Of a stretch of 64,000 nucleotides of DNA, positions 10,021 to 19,983 are shown piece by piece. Numbering within the stretch: position 1 is the first letter of the stretch; every line of letters begins with the position of its first letter. Under the pieces are notes generated by a model. The model made no database searches, was not told where the DNA came from, and saw only the letters and a list, made by a program, of their open reading frames with translations. This DNA is from an uncultured Muribaculaceae bacterium (GTDB lineage Bacteria; Bacteroidota; Bacteroidia; Bacteroidales; Muribaculaceae), in assembly GCA_947175145.1 (NCBI GenBank), contig CAMWLY010000002.1:1-64000 (forward strand), in the 5' to 3' direction. A program made the position numbers and the translations under genes.

Positions 10021-10725
10021 TCAGTCGGCGAAATCAGCCATGCAGCGTCTGTAGGCGGCCACAGGGTCGGGAGCCGCGGTAATAGGACGCCCCACTACTA
10101 TGAAGTCAGAGCCAATCTCGCGAGCACGCGCGGGTGTGGTGATGCGGCTCTGGTCATCTTTGGCGGCATCGGGATAGCGGATTCCGGGGGTCACGGTCAG
10201 GAATTCTTCACCGCAAGCTTGCTTGACCAGTCCGGCTTCAAGTGGCGAACATACCACTCCGTCGAGTCCGGCTTCTTTGGCATTCATGGCATAGCGGGCT
10301 ATAACATCATTGATTTCTCCCGGAATCATCAGCTGCTCATTGAGTGCCTGCTGCGATGTGGAGGTGAGTTGGGTCACAGCGATTATCAGAGGTCTTTCTC
10401 CCTCGGGGCGACCTTCGCGAAGCCCCTCTGCCGCAGCGCGCATCATCTCAATGGTGCCCGAAGCATGCACATTGACCATATCCACATCAAGGCGCGAGAG
10501 AACCTTCATGGCTTTGCGCACTGTGTTGGGAATATCGTGCAGCTTGAGGTCAAGAAAAATCTTGTGGCCACGACGACGCAACTCGCGTACAATTTCAGGA
10601 CCTCCGGCATAAAATAATTCCATGCCGATTTTCAGGAATGGCTTCTCATCGGTAAACTTGTCGAGAAACTCCAGAGTGGCTTCAGGAGTGGCGAAGTCAC
10701 ATGCTATAATTACATCTCTTTTCAT
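10021..10725 (-). CDS. pyrF: Orotidine-5'-phosphate decarboxylase
   Basis: VIIACDFATPEATLEFLDKF; KIFLDLKLHDIPNTVRKAM; VTPGIRYPDAAKDDQSRITTPARA. Confidence 0.96.
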   Translation of the reverse strand: MKRDVIIACDFATPEATLEFLDKFTDEKPFLKIGMELFYAGGPEIVRELRRRGHKIFLDLKLHDIPNTVRKAMKVLSRLDVDMVNVHASGTIEMMRAAAEGLREGRPEGERPLIIAVTQLTSTSQQALNEQLMIPGEINDVIARYAMNAKEAGLDGVVCSPLEAGLVKQACGEEFLTVTPGIRYPDAAKDDQSRITTPARAREIGSDFIVVGRPITAAPDPVAAYRRCMADFAD

Positions 10726-11654
10726 AAATCCTTTAATTCTTTGAGGCTCTTTATATTGTAGCGTGCCATCGCATCGGGCAGGCTTTCAATTATTCTTTTA
10801 CATGCGAGCGGGTCGATAAGGTTTGCGGTACCGACCTCTACGGCAGTTGCGCCGGCCATCATCATCTCAAGCACATCTTCAGCGGTAGACACACCTCCGC
10901 AGCCCACTACCGGAATAGAGCATGCATGACTTACCTGCCAGACCATGCGCAGCGCCACCGGGAATACAGCCTGACCGGAGAATCCACCCATGATATTGGC
11001 TACCACAGGTTTGCGTGTCTTTAAGTCTATTCTCATGCCGAGCATTGTGTTGATAAGACATATTCCGTCGGCGCCGGCATCTTCAGCACTTTTAGCTATC
11101 GATACGATATCGGTCACATTGGGGGTGAGTTTTACAATCACCGGCAGAGTGGTGACTTTCTTCACAGCGCCTACCACTTCTGCTACCGAGTCGCATGATG
11201 TGCCGAAACTCATGCCGCCGCCATGCACATTAGGGCAACTCACATTGAGTTCGATCCACTCCACCTGACTCTCACCGGTGATTCGCTTGCAGCATTCGGT
11301 ATATTCTTCTATGGCAAATCCACTGATATTAGCCATAATGGGACCCGAGAAGTCGCGTCGCATCAGTGGAAGCTCTTCAGATATTACCTTGTCGATACCG
11401 GGGTTCTGAAGTCCCACGGAATTAATCATTCCGGAGGTGCATTCCGCAACACGAGGCAGAGGATTGCCGAAGCGCGGGTGCAAGGTTGTGCCCTTGAAAG
11501 AAATGGAGCCGAGTATGTTGATGTCGTACCATTCGCTCATGGTGTAGCCGTAACCGAAGCAACCGCTTGCCGGTATCACAGGATTCTTAAGCTTCACTCC
11601 GCAGAGCTCTACTCCAAGGTCGCGTGCTATTCCATTTTTATCATTCATTTCCAT
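10722..11654 (-). CDS. pyrD: Dihydroorotate dehydrogenase, class 1B catalytic subunit
   Basis: LGVELCGVKLKNPVIPASGCFGYG; NVSCPNVHGGGMSFGT; paired with pyrK; overlaps pyrF by 4 nt. Confidence 0.95.
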   Translation of the reverse strand: MEMNDKNGIARDLGVELCGVKLKNPVIPASGCFGYGYTMSEWYDINILGSISFKGTTLHPRFGNPLPRVAECTSGMINSVGLQNPGIDKVISEELPLMRRDFSGPIMANISGFAIEEYTECCKRITGESQVEWIELNVSCPNVHGGGMSFGTSCDSVAEVVGAVKKVTTLPVIVKLTPNVTDIVSIAKSAEDAGADGICLINTMLGMRIDLKTRKPVVANIMGGFSGQAVFPVALRMVWQVSHACSIPVVGCGGVSTAEDVLEMMMAGATAVEVGTANLIDPLACKRIIESLPDAMARYNIKSLKELKDL

Positions 11655-12394
11655 ATCAAGTCCTCCTTATCGAATACCGGTCCATCTTTGCAAATTCGCT
11701 TTGCACCGCTTTTTGTTTCAAGTGAGCAGCACATGCACACCCCGAAACCGCAGGCCATGCGTGCCTCAAGGCTTAGCTGACCCGGTATATCCAGTTGTGC
11801 GCAGAGTGCCTTGAGCATAGGGAGCGGTCCGCATGCATAGAAGAAATCAGGATTGAGCCCCTCATTTGCTATCACATCGGTCACATAGCCCTTAGTGCCG
11901 TAGGAGCCATCTAATGTGGCTACATAAAACGGTATGTCGAGATTCTCGAACTGCTCAATCATAATCATGCGCTCTTCTGAATTAAAACCGAGCACCACAG
12001 TAGGCAGCACACCGGCTTCAATCAGATTTTTGGCAAGTGAGTATATCGGGGGGCAGCCTACACCACCTCCGAGCAGAAGAGGTCTATCTCCACATTTGCT
12101 CATATCGAATCCGCGACCAAGGGCAGGGAGGATATCGAGCTTGTCGCCGGCTTTGAGTTCGGCAAGTGCCTCGGTGCCATGACCGATCACATCGTAGACC
12201 AGTGTCATGGTATCTCCATCTATGTCGCAGACCGAGATGGGGCGACGCAATGTGAACCCGGGTACGGCGATATTGACAAATTGACCCGGCGATGTGAACT
12301 CATCGGTCGGACCTTCGAGTATCATCATCTTGGTATTGTTGCCAATCCAGGAATTGTCGATTATTGTATATCGAGTGTCGCTATTTCTATGCAT
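11645..12394 (-). CDS. pyrK: Dihydroorotate dehydrogenase electron transfer subunit
   Basis: FVNIAVPGFTLRRPISVCDIDGDTMTLVYDVIGHGTEALAELKAGDKLDILPALGRGF; C-terminal Fe-S cysteines ARMACGFGVCMCCSLETKSGAKRICKDGPVF. Confidence 0.95.
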   Translation of the reverse strand: MHRNSDTRYTIIDNSWIGNNTKMMILEGPTDEFTSPGQFVNIAVPGFTLRRPISVCDIDGDTMTLVYDVIGHGTEALAELKAGDKLDILPALGRGFDMSKCGDRPLLLGGGVGCPPIYSLAKNLIEAGVLPTVVLGFNSEERMIMIEQFENLDIPFYVATLDGSYGTKGYVTDVIANEGLNPDFFYACGPLPMLKALCAQLDIPGQLSLEARMACGFGVCMCCSLETKSGAKRICKDGPVFDKEDLIWK

Positions 12395-12400
12395 ATATCT

Positions 12401-13672
12401 TTATTGCAAAGGATAAACTTGTTTGCCGCTGGCAAAAGTCATGATTATTCTACCGTAGAGCTCAGTGCCTTCAAAAGGTGTAGCTTTACCTTTGGATAGA
12501 AATTCCTTGGGGTCTACAATCTGCACTGTCTCGGGGTCAAAGAGTGTTACATCTGCCCGGTCACCGGGTTGCAATCCTCCGCTGATGCCGAAAATCTTGC
12601 GCGGGTTGTCGGCCATCAGCTCCACCATGCGCTGCATCGATATGATACCCGGTTTTACAAGATATGTATATATAGCGGAAGCGGATACTTCGAGTCCGGT
12701 GACACCCATGGCACTTTTTTCCAGTCCGCGGCTTTTCTCTTCGGCGGAGTGGGGTGCATGGTCGGAGGCTATGCAGTCAATTGTGCCATCTTTGATTCCC
12801 TGAATCAGAGCCGCCTTATCCTCCTCGCTTCTGAGTGGGGGATTCATCTTGAATCTGCCTTCTTCCTGCAGGTCTTTGTCGCTGAAGGCTATATAGTGAG
12901 CTCCTGTTTCACAGGTCACCGGTAGCCCTTCGGCTTTAGCCCGACGCACAAGTTCAACTGATTCTTTGGTCGAGATGTGGCAGATATGGAGTTTGCAGCC
13001 GGTTTCGGCAGCAAGTCTGATGTCGCGTTCCACTTCAGCCCATTCGCTCTCGGAGCAAATTCCGCGGTGTCCGTGGGTTGCGGCATACTCACCGTCATGA
13101 ATGTATCCCTTGTGCAGCAGACTCTCAACTTCACAGTGAGCGGCCAATACTTTGCCGGTAGGGGCGATTCCCCGCATAGCCTGAAGCATCGTGTCGCTAT
13201 CCTGAACTCCGGTGCCATCGTCGGAAAATCCCGCTACCATAGGTGCCAGAGCAGTGTAATCCACCAACTCATGACCCATTCGCAACTTTGTTATGGATGC
13301 GTAGGGGAGCACCTCGATGATAGCATCTCTGCTTATTATTTCCAGTTGCTTCTCCAGATTTTCCTTACTGTCGGGCACAGGATTCAGATTGGGCATAGTG
13401 CATACGGTGGTAAAACCTCCATGTGCCGCCGCGCGGGTGCCATCGGCTATAGTCTCTTTGTAGGAATAACCCGGTTCGCGAAGATGAACATGCACATCGA
13501 CTAGACCGGGCAGCAGATATGCTCCGTTGGCGTCGATAATCTCCGCTGCTTCTTGGGCACCCGACGGCAATTCTCCGATAGCCGAAATTTTGCCATCTTC
13601 CATCAGCAAATTGCATTTCTTAAGACCCGATTTGCCGCAAAGCCGTGCGTTTTTTATCAGAATTTTATTCAT
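12401..13672 (-). CDS. pyrC: Dihydroorotase
   Basis: YLLPGLVDVHVHLREPGYSYKETIADGTRAAAHGGFTTVCTMPNLNPVPD; TIDCIASDHAPHSAEEK; start overlaps carB stop. Confidence 0.96.
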   Translation of the reverse strand: MNKILIKNARLCGKSGLKKCNLLMEDGKISAIGELPSGAQEAAEIIDANGAYLLPGLVDVHVHLREPGYSYKETIADGTRAAAHGGFTTVCTMPNLNPVPDSKENLEKQLEIISRDAIIEVLPYASITKLRMGHELVDYTALAPMVAGFSDDGTGVQDSDTMLQAMRGIAPTGKVLAAHCEVESLLHKGYIHDGEYAATHGHRGICSESEWAEVERDIRLAAETGCKLHICHISTKESVELVRRAKAEGLPVTCETGAHYIAFSDKDLQEEGRFKMNPPLRSEEDKAALIQGIKDGTIDCIASDHAPHSAEEKSRGLEKSAMGVTGLEVSASAIYTYLVKPGIISMQRMVELMADNPRKIFGISGGLQPGDRADVTLFDPETVQIVDPKEFLSKGKATPFEGTELYGRIIMTFASGKQVYPLQ

Positions 13673-16600
13673 CAGAATTCCTGCCAGGACTTGATTTCGA
13701 GTTCATCGGGACTCATGGCGCAAAATGCCTTGATAAATGCCGACGCCAATCGGGCGTTGGTTATCAGCGGTATATTGCGGTCAATCGCGGTGCGACGGAT
13801 TCGGTATCCGTTGGTCACCTCTTTATCCGAATGGTTACGCGGCACATTGACCACCAGATCTATCTCATGATTATTGAGCATTTCCACTGCCTGAGGCTGA
13901 CCCTCCTCATCAGGCCAGTACACGCGTGTGTTCTCAATACCATTTTCTGTAAGATGGCGGCTGGTGCCCTCTGTGGCATATATGTCATAGCCGTGTTTGC
14001 GCAGCAGTTTGGCCGCGGCAAGCATATCACCTTTCTGTTTGCCATTGCCGGTAGAGAGTAGCACACTCTTCTTTGGCACTCTCTGACCTACGGAGAGCAT
14101 CGATGTAAGCAGAGCCGAGCGGGCATCCTCACCGAGACAACCAACTTCACCGGTCGATACCATATCCACACCTAACTTCGGGTCAGCTTTCTGCAGTCGG
14201 TTAAATGAGAACTGACTTGCCTTGACACCGACATAGTCGAGGTCAAACACCGATTTGTCGGGTTTGCTTACCGGCAAGCCGAGCATGATGCGGGTGGCTA
14301 ATTCTATGAAATTGATTTTAAGAACTTTGCTTACAAATGGGAAGCTGCGTGATGCGCGCAAATTACATTCGATAACCTTGATATCGTTGTCGCGAGCCAG
14401 GAACTGGATATTGAAGGGACCCGAGATGCGAAGTTCCTTGGCAATCTGCTTGGAAATCTTCTTGATGCGGCGGGCTGTCTCGACATAGAGTTTCTGCGGG
14501 GGGAACTGAATGGTGGCATCGCCGGAATGCACCCCGGCAAATTCCACATGTTCCGAAATAGCGTAGGCTATGATTTCACCATCGCGTGCCACCGCGTCCA
14601 TCTCAACTTCCTTGGCATGTTCGAGGAACTGGCTGACCACAACCGGGTGGCGTTTTGACACATTGGCGGCGAGAGTCAGGAATTTCTCAAGTTGCTCGCG
14701 ATCATAGCAGACATTCATCGCCGCTCCCGATAACACATACGACGGGCGAACCAGAACCGGGAATCCGACCTTTTCCACAAATGCGTTGATGTCGCTCATA
14801 GAAGTCAGAGCCGACCATTCCGGTTGGTCAACTCCTATGCGGCCGAGCATGGCCGAGAATTTCTCGCGGTCCTCGGCATTGTCGATGCTCTGGGCGGAGG
14901 TGCCGAGCAAACGCACTCCCTGCTGGTCAAGCTTGAGCGCAAGATTATTGGGAATCTGACCACCGGTGGATACCACAACTCCGTGAGGAGTTTCAAGATC
15001 CAGAATGTCAAGCACACGCTCAAATGTCAGTTCATCGAAGTATAACCTGTCGCAAATATCATAATCGGTAGACACGGTTTCGGGATTGTAATTTATCATC
15101 ACCGAGCGGTATCCCTCTTTGCGAATTGTTTCCAATGCCTGCACACCGCACCAGTCGAACTCAACCGAGCTGCCTATGCGATATGCTCCGGATCCGAGCA
15201 CCACGACCGAACGGAAATCATGTTCGTAGTCTATATCATTATGATTACCACCGTAAGTGAGATACAGGTAGTTTGTGGCGGCCGGGAATTCTCCGGCGAG
15301 AGTGTCTATCTGTTTTACGCAGGGGAGAATGCCGAGTGCTTTGCGGCGGTCACGGACTTTGAGCACACCCTTCTCGATATCCATCTCTTTCTCCATGCCG
15401 ACTGCGCGGGCAATCTGGAAATCAGAGAATCCGAGTGCCTTGGCTCTTCTGAACAATCTTGCCGGCAATGCTTCCAGACCGGCAGTGGCCCGAAGTTCGC
15501 GGTCCACATCATGAATATTGCGCAACTTCTCCAGGAACCAGCGGTCTATCTTGGTAAGCTCATGAATCTGGTCCACGGAATATCCTTTGTCAAACGCTTT
15601 CTCAATCACAAAGATGCGTTTGTCGGTTGGTGCGTGCAGCGCGGAGTCGATGTCGGGTATCTCAAGTTCCTTATTCTCCACAAAGCCGTGCATGCCCTGG
15701 CCTATCATGCGGAGACCCTTCTGAATAGCTTCTTCGAATGTGCGCCCTATGGCCATAACTTCGCCCACAGATTTCATCGAGGATTCAAGTTCGCGGTTCA
15801 CCCCGCGGAATTTACCCAAGTCCCAGCGCGGTATTTTGCAGACACAGTAGTCAAGGGCGGGTTCGAAGAATGCGCTGGTGATTTTGGTCACAGAGTTACG
15901 CAAGTCAAACAAACCGTAGCCAAGTCCTAATTTCGCGGCAACAAATGCCAGCGGATAACCTGTGGCTTTCGATGCCAATGCCGATGAGCGGCTCAATCGG
16001 GCATTTACCTCAATCACTCGGTAATCCTCTGAATCAGGGCAGAGTGCAAACTGCACGTTGCACTCGCCGACTATGCCGATATGTCTGGCGATACGTATGG
16101 ATAATTCGCGGAGTTTGTGATATTCCGAATTGCTCAGTGTCTGCGATGGTGCCACCACGATACTTTCGCCGGTATGAATGCCGAGTGGGTCGAAGTTCTC
16201 CATGTTGCAGACAGTGATGCAGTTGTTGAACTTGTCGCGAACCACTTCATATTCCACCTCTTTCCAGCCCTTGAGGCTCTTTTCCACAAGTACCTGGGGA
16301 GAGAAAGAGAATGCCTTGTCTGCCAGACGCTCCAGTTGGTCGGGTGTGTCGCAGAATCCCGAACCGAGACCTCCGAGTGCATAAGCGGCGCGGAGTATCA
16401 CGGGATAACCTAATTTTTCGGCTGCTTCAAGTGCCTGAGACTTGTTGTCACAAGCCACTGAATCGATGGTCTTTACATCGATTTCATTAAGCTTGTCGAC
16501 AAATATCTCGCGGTCTTCTGTGTCGATAATTGATTGCACCGGGGTGCCGAGCACCTGCACACCATATTTCTCAAGCACTCCTGAATTATATAATTCCACG

Positions 16601-16896
16601 CCGCAGTTGAGCGCTGTCTGACCGCCAAAGGCGAGCATGATGCCTTGCGGACGTTCGCGCGCAATTACCTTCTCCACAAAGGGTGGTGTGACCGGGAGAA
16701 AATATATGTGGTCGGCAACTCCCTCAGAAGTCTGCACTGTAGCGATATTGGGGTTTATCAGCACTGTCTCAATACCCTCCTCGCGCAGGGCTTTAAGTGC
16801 CTGACTGCCCGAATAATCGAATTCTCCGGCTTCTCCGATTTTGAGTGCGCCCGAGCCGAGCACGAGCACTTTCTTTATGTTCTGGTCTTTCTCCAT
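13672..16896 (-). CDS. carB: Carbamoyl-phosphate synthase large subunit
   Basis: Start taken at MEKDQNIKKVLVLGSGALKIGEAGEFDYSGSQALKAL (ATG 16894-16896); two ATP-grasp halves (second: VVVLGSGAYRIGSSVEFDWCGVQAL), C-terminal MGS-like domain. Confidence 0.97.
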   Translation of the reverse strand: MEKDQNIKKVLVLGSGALKIGEAGEFDYSGSQALKALREEGIETVLINPNIATVQTSEGVADHIYFLPVTPPFVEKVIARERPQGIMLAFGGQTALNCGVELYNSGVLEKYGVQVLGTPVQSIIDTEDREIFVDKLNEIDVKTIDSVACDNKSQALEAAEKLGYPVILRAAYALGGLGSGFCDTPDQLERLADKAFSFSPQVLVEKSLKGWKEVEYEVVRDKFNNCITVCNMENFDPLGIHTGESIVVAPSQTLSNSEYHKLRELSIRIARHIGIVGECNVQFALCPDSEDYRVIEVNARLSRSSALASKATGYPLAFVAAKLGLGYGLFDLRNSVTKITSAFFEPALDYCVCKIPRWDLGKFRGVNRELESSMKSVGEVMAIGRTFEEAIQKGLRMIGQGMHGFVENKELEIPDIDSALHAPTDKRIFVIEKAFDKGYSVDQIHELTKIDRWFLEKLRNIHDVDRELRATAGLEALPARLFRRAKALGFSDFQIARAVGMEKEMDIEKGVLKVRDRRKALGILPCVKQIDTLAGEFPAATNYLYLTYGGNHNDIDYEHDFRSVVVLGSGAYRIGSSVEFDWCGVQALETIRKEGYRSVMINYNPETVSTDYDICDRLYFDELTFERVLDILDLETPHGVVVSTGGQIPNNLALKLDQQGVRLLGTSAQSIDNAEDREKFSAMLGRIGVDQPEWSALTSMSDINAFVEKVGFPVLVRPSYVLSGAAMNVCYDREQLEKFLTLAANVSKRHPVVVSQFLEHAKEVEMDAVARDGEIIAYAISEHVEFAGVHSGDATIQFPPQKLYVETARRIKKISKQIAKELRISGPFNIQFLARDNDIKVIECNLRASRSFPFVSKVLKINFIELATRIMLGLPVSKPDKSVFDLDYVGVKASQFSFNRLQKADPKLGVDMVSTGEVGCLGEDARSALLTSMLSVGQRVPKKSVLLSTGNGKQKGDMLAAAKLLRKHGYDIYATEGTSRHLTENGIENTRVYWPDEEGQPQAVEMLNNHEIDLVVNVPRNHSDKEVTNGYRIRRTAIDRNIPLITNARLASAFIKAFCAMSPDELEIKSWQEF

Positions 16897-16921
16897 GTTA
16901 TTTCTCTGTCTGCGCTTTGGG

Positions 16922-18007
16922 TTAGAGGAGTTTGATAAAATCATCGAAAAGGAACTCGGTATCTACCGGACCACCTGATGCCTCAGGGTGGAATTGTGAG
17001 GAGAACCAGGGTTTCTCACGGTGGCGTATTCCCTCGTTGGAACCATCGTTCATATTGGTGAAATATGGTTCCCAGCCATCGCGAAGGGTTGAGGGTTCTA
17101 CTGCGAAACCATGATTCTGACTGGTGATAAAGCAGCGCTCGGTGCCCTCCATGCGAACCGGCTGATTGTGTGAGCGGTGACCGTATTTGAGTTTATAGAT
17201 TGTAGCACCTGCGGCTTTGGCCAGCAGTTGGTTACCCATGCAGATACCCATAAGCGGACGCTTCTCTTCAGGGTTGTCTATGAATTTCCTGATATTTTCC
17301 ACAGCCTCAGCACAAGCTTCAGGGTTGCCCGGACCATTGGAAATAAAGAGGCCGTCGAATTCCAGGTTATTGAAATCATAGTTCCAGGGAACTCTTATTA
17401 CTTCAACTCCGCGATCCACAAGGCATCTGATGATATTGTTTTTGGCACCGCAATCTATCATCGCCACCTTCTTGCGACCATCACCGACACCATATCTCCG
17501 CACTTCAGGAACCGAAACAAGGTCTACATAATTCACCTTGTTATAATCCGTTTCTTCGGGTTGATTGGTTGCACCATCGATATAGATTCTGCCCATCATA
17601 ACACCATGTTCGCGGAGCAGCTGGGTGAGTCTTCTTGTATCTATGCCGGTAATGCCGGGCACTTTCTCGCGGCGAAGCCACTCCGACAAACTCTCCTGAG
17701 CATTCCAGTGGCTGAATTGCTCGGAGTAGTCACCGACGATCAGACCGGTGGGGTAGATGCGGTCAGACTCCATAAAACGCTCTATGCCGTCGGCAGAGCT
17801 TTCAGAAGTGCTGGGCACACCGTAGTTGCCGACCAGTGGATATGTCAGAACCATAATCTGGCCCGCGTATGAGGGATCTGTCAGCGCTTCAGGATAGCCG
17901 GTCATCGCGGTGTTGAACACCACTTCGCCGTATGCATTTCCTTCGTAGCCAAATGATTCCCCTTCGAATCGGGTGCCATCGTCGAGTATAAGTGTGGCTT
18001 TCTTCAT
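16922..18007 (-). CDS. carA: Carbamoyl-phosphate synthase small (glutaminase) subunit
   Basis: LILDDGTRFEGESFGYEGNAYGEVVFNTAMTGYPEALTDPSYAGQI; RPLMGICMGNQLLAKAAG. Confidence 0.97.
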   Translation of the reverse strand: MKKATLILDDGTRFEGESFGYEGNAYGEVVFNTAMTGYPEALTDPSYAGQIMVLTYPLVGNYGVPSTSESSADGIERFMESDRIYPTGLIVGDYSEQFSHWNAQESLSEWLRREKVPGITGIDTRRLTQLLREHGVMMGRIYIDGATNQPEETDYNKVNYVDLVSVPEVRRYGVGDGRKKVAMIDCGAKNNIIRCLVDRGVEVIRVPWNYDFNNLEFDGLFISNGPGNPEACAEAVENIRKFIDNPEEKRPLMGICMGNQLLAKAAGATIYKLKYGHRSHNQPVRMEGTERCFITSQNHGFAVEPSTLRDGWEPYFTNMNDGSNEGIRHREKPWFSSQFHPEASGGPVDTEFLFDDFIKLL

Positions 18008-19890
18008 TGCTTGTAATATATTTCTTCTATATAATTTATATATGCCTGGTTAATTCGCATGACTCCGCCCGGTGTGGGATATTTCCCCGAGAAGTACCAA
18101 TCGCCCGGGTGGTGAGGACATGCCTGATGCAGTCCCTCGATGCTTTGGTATACTATCTTTACCTCTGCCCTGACATCGTCGGGCTTGAGCATCTCTACAA
18201 TCTTGGCGGAAATTTCTTCGTCGGTGAAGAGGTCATAGAGGCGGGTCACATAATTGGTCATCTCCTCCTTGGGTAGTTTCGCCTGAGCTTTGCAGAGCTC
18301 GTAGATTTCATTAATCACGTTCTCCTGACCTCTGTCGCGGGCAAGTGCTACCGCCGCGCGAAATGCTATGAATTCATCCATGCGCGACATGTCGATGCCA
18401 TAGTAATCCGGGTAGCGCACCTGCGGACTTGAACTAACGATTACTATCCTTTTGGGGTGAAGTCTGTCGAGAATCCTGATGATGCTCTCGCGAAGCGTGG
18501 TGCCTCTGACTATCGAGTCATCGATTATCACCAAGTTATCCACTCCGGGGCGTAGACTGCCGTAGGTTATGTCATATACATGACCGGCCAGATTATTGCG
18601 TGAGGAGCCTTCCGAGATAAATGTGCGAAGTTTGATATCCTTGATGGCGACCTTCTCTGTGCGGATGCGACGAGATAAAATCTTATCTATTCGTTCGGGT
18701 GGAATATATCCTCCCCAACGGGCAAGTTCCTCTGCTTTCTGCTTGTTGAGGTATTCATTGAAGCCCTGGACCATGCCATAATACGCTACTTCGGCTGTGT
18801 TGGGGATATATGCGAAGACAGTATCGTCGACTTCCCCCTCGATAGCCTTGAGTATAGGTTCCACGAGAGAGTGCCCGAGAGCCTTGCGCTCACGATAAAT
18901 GTCGCGGTCGGAGCCGCGGCTGAAATAAACACGCTCGAATGAGCAGGGGGCGTATGTGCGCGGTGTCAGAATCTGCTCTATCCGCAGTTTGCCGTCGCGG
19001 CTCAATATCAGTGCCTGCCCGGGTGCGAGTTCGTGCACCTGACTTGCCTCGACATTGAAGGCGGTCTGAATCACCGGTCTCTCTGAAGCCATGGCGAAAA
19101 CTTCATCGTCCATATACCAGAAGCCGGGGCGAATACCCCAGGGGTCGCGCATACACATCATCTCTCCGGAGCCGGTGACACCGCATATCACATAACCGCC
19201 GTCCCAGACAGGTGAGGAGTTCTTGAGCACATTGGCCAAGTCGATATTCCGCTCGATATATTCGGTGATGTCAGTATCGCGCAGACCGAGTTCTATGGCG
19301 CGGTTGAAGTGCCGTTCGGATTCTCGGTCGAGCCGATGACCGAGTTGTTCGAGAAGCAGATAAGTGTCGGAAATCATGCGGGGGTGCTGACCTTTGACCG
19401 CGATGTGATCGAAAATCTCCTCAACATTGGTCATGTTGAAGTTGGCACAGATGCAAAGGTTTTTTGCCCGCCAGTTATTGCGTCTCAGAAAGGGGTGAAT
19501 ATAAGAAAGACCGCTTTTCCCCGTGGTGGAATACCTGAGGTGACCCATATAAAGTTCACCGGCGTAGGGGAGGAAGCGGCTTGCATAAGAGGCGTCTTGA
19601 AGTTCTGAGGTCGGTATGTCTCGGAAATTGGAATAGACGGCACTGAATATTTCCTGAATTGCATTGGAACCCTCGGCTCGTTCGCGAAACATAAATTCCC
19701 GGCCCGGGTCTGCCTCAAGTTTTACACAGGCGAGTCCGGCACCTTCCTGACCTCGGTTGTGTTGTTTCTCCATCATCAGATAGAGTTTATCGAGACCATA
19801 CATCCAAGAGCCATATTTTTGCCGGTAATATTCCAGCGGGCGCAGCAGCCTCACCATAGCGACGCCACATTCATGCTTTAATGGTTCCAT
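18004..19890 (-). CDS. purF: Amidophosphoribosyltransferase (long ~628-aa Bacteroidales form)
   Basis: Class II glutaminase start MEPLKHECGVAMVRLL; QHNRGQEGAGLACVKL; PRPP-binding motif LVIIDDSIVRGTTLRESIIRIL; 4-nt overlap with carA. Confidence 0.9.
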   Translation of the reverse strand: MEPLKHECGVAMVRLLRPLEYYRQKYGSWMYGLDKLYLMMEKQHNRGQEGAGLACVKLEADPGREFMFRERAEGSNAIQEIFSAVYSNFRDIPTSELQDASYASRFLPYAGELYMGHLRYSTTGKSGLSYIHPFLRRNNWRAKNLCICANFNMTNVEEIFDHIAVKGQHPRMISDTYLLLEQLGHRLDRESERHFNRAIELGLRDTDITEYIERNIDLANVLKNSSPVWDGGYVICGVTGSGEMMCMRDPWGIRPGFWYMDDEVFAMASERPVIQTAFNVEASQVHELAPGQALILSRDGKLRIEQILTPRTYAPCSFERVYFSRGSDRDIYRERKALGHSLVEPILKAIEGEVDDTVFAYIPNTAEVAYYGMVQGFNEYLNKQKAEELARWGGYIPPERIDKILSRRIRTEKVAIKDIKLRTFISEGSSRNNLAGHVYDITYGSLRPGVDNLVIIDDSIVRGTTLRESIIRILDRLHPKRIVIVSSSPQVRYPDYYGIDMSRMDEFIAFRAAVALARDRGQENVINEIYELCKAQAKLPKEEMTNYVTRLYDLFTDEEISAKIVEMLKPDDVRAEVKIVYQSIEGLHQACPHHPGDWYFSGKYPTPGGVMRINQAYINYIEEIYYKQ

Positions 19891-19907
19891 GTTTCAGAAT
19901 TGCTTTG

Positions 19908-19939
19908 CAAAATTACTAAATTTTTCTCTATTTGGCAAA
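19908..19939 (-). promoter_or_regulatory. Promoter of the purF-car-pyr operon
   Basis: Minus strand: TTTG (19936-19939) - N20 - TAATTTTG (19908-19915). Confidence 0.75.
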
Positions 19940-19975
19940 AAAATGCCCCCGACCTTCAAAATTTGAAGTCGGGGG
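19937..19975 (-). terminator. Rho-independent terminator of panB
   Basis: Minus strand CCCCCGACTTCAAATTTTGAAGGTCGGGGG hairpin (19946-19975, single-nt bulge) followed by GCA and seven T (19943-19937). Confidence 0.8.
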
Positions 19976-19983
19976 TGATAAAG

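Noticed and set aside
15220-15930. 236-aa plus-strand ORF opposite carB
   Set aside because: Antisense shadow ORF inside a clear carB gene.
17177-17872. 231-aa plus-strand ORF opposite carA
   Set aside because: Antisense shadow ORF inside carA.
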